Assembly: GCA_902778145.1 (NCBI GenBank)
Contig: CACYWW010000005.1
Location: forward strand, 1-64,000
Direction: 5' to 3'
Source: an uncultured Ruminococcus sp.
GTDB lineage: Bacteria > Bacillota > Clostridia > Oscillospirales > CAG-272
Length of the DNA: 64,000 nt
Position numbers and translations under genes: made by a program. The notes beneath the pieces are model-generated. The model was not told where the DNA came from and did no database searches. It saw only the letters and a program-made list of their open reading frames with translations. Shown here piece by piece: positions 62,831-64,000 of this stretch. Positions within the stretch are counted from its first letter, which is position 1. Each line of letters begins with the position of its first letter.

Positions 62831-64000
62831 ATGGATATCATTATTGTCGGATGCGGCACTGTCGGCTCTGCGATCTGCTCTCAGCTTTCGCACGAGGGAC
62901 ATAATATAACCGTCGTTGACAGCGACGCCGTCGCGCTTGCCGAGCTGTGCAACACTTACGACGTCTACGGCGTTGACGGCAGCGGCGCCAGTATCTCCGT
63001 GCTTCGCAAGGCCGGAGCGGACAAGGCTTATCTCCTTATAGCCGTGACATCGTCCGACGAGATAAATATACTCTGCTGTTCCGCGGCGCGTAAGCTCGGA
63101 ACACACCACACGATCGCGAGGGTCAGAAATCCGGAATACTCGGAGCTCATGCAGCTCATGAAGAGCGAGATGAACCTCTCGCTTACGATAAATCCGGAAT
63201 TCTACGCCGCGAGCGAGATATACCGTATGCTCCGCTTCCCGTCCGCCGCGAAGCTTGAGACGTTCTGCCGCGGCAGGGTCGAGCTTGCGGAATTCGCGAT
63301 AGGCCCGGATTCCTCGTTCATCGGCAGGACTCTCCACGAGCTGAGATCCTCCCTCAATATGAACTTCCTCGTCTGCTGCGTTCTCCGCGGCAGTGACGTG
63401 ATAATCCCGTCCGGCGACTACCATATAGAAGAGGGCGACTTCCTCGGCGTTACGGTCCCGGAGGATTCGACGAGAGCGTTCTTCAAGGCGGCGGGCATCT
63501 ACCGCCACAGACTGAAGGATATAATGATCTTCGGCGGCAGCCGTGTCACGTATTATCTGCAGGGGCTTCTGAAACGGACGAAGTTCTCCTCCACCGTTAT
63601 CGAGAAGAACAAGGAGATCTGCCGCGATCTCTCCGGCTCCTTTGACTGCACGGTCGTCTGCGACAACGGCGCGAAGCAGGAGGTCCTGCTCGAAGAGGGG
63701 ATCGAGCGGACTGACGCGTTCCTCGCCCTCTCCGATACGGACGAGGAGAACGCGATAGTCTCCATGTACGCGAAATCGGTGGGCGTACCGAAGGTCATAA
63801 CGCTGATAAACCAGATGTCGTACGTCGACTTTTTCAAGAGCGTCGGTATAAACAGCGTCGTCTCGCCGAAATCGTCCGTCGCCGGGTATGTGCTCAGATA
63901 CGTAAGATCGAAGATGAACGCGTCCGGCGCCGAGGAGATCGAATCTCTTCACAAGATAATGGAAGGCAAGGCGGAAGCCATCGAATTCGTCATAAAGGAA
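62831..64000 (+). CDS. trkA: TrkA-type potassium uptake regulator (partial at 3' end)
   Basis: At least 390 residues, open to the window edge. IIVGCGTVGSAICSQL is a Rossmann NAD-binding motif, with VVDSD after beta-2; a TrkA_C domain (about 140-215, GRTLHELRSSLNMNFLVCCV) and a second Rossmann half (MIFGGSRVTYYLQGLL) follow, matching the RCK-RCK TrkA layout. It gates a Trk/Ktr potassium channel on the membrane's inner side. CAGGGGGA lies before the ATG. A trkH-like partner may lie beyond the window. Confidence 0.92.
   Translation, partial: MDIIIVGCGTVGSAICSQLSHEGHNITVVDSDAVALAELCNTYDVYGVDGSGASISVLRKAGADKAYLLIAVTSSDEINILCCSAARKLGTHHTIARVRNPEYSELMQLMKSEMNLSLTINPEFYAASEIYRMLRFPSAAKLETFCRGRVELAEFAIGPDSSFIGRTLHELRSSLNMNFLVCCVLRGSDVIIPSGDYHIEEGDFLGVTVPEDSTRAFFKAAGIYRHRLKDIMIFGGSRVTYYLQGLLKRTKFSSTVIEKNKEICRDLSGSFDCTVVCDNGAKQEVLLEEGIERTDAFLALSDTDEENAIVSMYAKSVGVPKVITLINQMSYVDFFKSVGINSVVSPKSSVAGYVLRYVRSKMNASGAEEIESLHKIMEGKAEAIEFVIKE

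Noticed and set aside
62804..63952. 382-aa open frame antisense to trkA
   Set aside because: Shadow of trkA codon usage, Arg-rich, no start signals.

Overview
The window looks like a chromosomal segment of an uncultured, probably gut- or rumen-associated Clostridia bacterium (Bacillota). The evidence is a mid-to-high GC content, strong AGGAGG ribosome binding sites, textbook sigma-A promoters (TTGACA-N17-TATAAT), many ATGA/GTGA start-stop overlaps, a Gram-positive lipoprotein and wall-enzyme repertoire, and many secreted glycan-active proteins. There is no rRNA, CRISPR array or intact transposase. Both ends cut a gene: an unidentified C-terminus at the left and a TrkA-type potassium regulator at the right. 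No taxonomic assignment below class is supportable by eye.

Layout. 0-5.9 kb: a wall-anchored GH28-like pectin-lyase-fold protein and a lipoprotein on the minus strand, then a phosphodiester glycosidase-like protein. 5.9-8 kb: a methionine-sulfoxide repair operon (GAF-type free-Met-R-sulfoxide reductase fusion, MsrA, nitroreductase). 8-10.9 kb: copper homeostasis (CsoR with its operator in the promoter, and CopA carrying a fused C-terminal CopZ-like domain with its own internal ribosome binding site). 10.9-15 kb: DUF4363/DUF421 membrane proteins, PepD dipeptidase and an orphan 528-aa protein. 15-25.4 kb: an AraC regulator, GNAT_C-type acyltransferase and GH3 glycosidase operon facing a run of secreted LamG-like surface proteins, a metallo-beta-lactamase lipoprotein and a phosphodiesterase. 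25.4-28.5 kb: a GH38 alpha-mannosidase. 28.5-33.3 kb: an accessory stretch with a GNAT, a four-helix-bundle protein, a symmetric array of small hairpin repeats, two tRNA genes (Val-GAC, Ala-GGC), a lipoprotein, an XRE regulator and a duplicated tRNA anticodon arm.

33.3-38.6 kb: RodA, O-acetylhomoserine sulfhydrylase, DUF1538 and two P-II-like proteins in one direction. 38.6-39.4 kb: a two-gene TauE/SafE permease. 39.4-46.2 kb: a housekeeping operon (UppP, FtsK, DJ-1, 5-formyl-THF cyclo-ligase, CPBP protease, MltG). 46.2-49.1 kb: a minus-strand operon (PRTase, threonine aldolase, Pr6Pr-like protein, phosphoesterase). 49.3-55.7 kb: YhaO/YhaN, RsmG, RibF and a DD-carboxypeptidase. 55.7-60.3 kb: the VTC / DUF4956 / CotH cluster. 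60.3-62.7 kb: a serpin translationally coupled to a radical SAM-SPASM enzyme.

The best candidates for something undescribed are the serpin-radical SAM pair, the DUF1538 membrane protein with two divergent P-II proteins, the 4+4 inverted hairpin-repeat array beside the four-helix-bundle gene, and the copA-copZ fusion that keeps an internal start. All functional statements come from motif recognition by eye; no database search was run.
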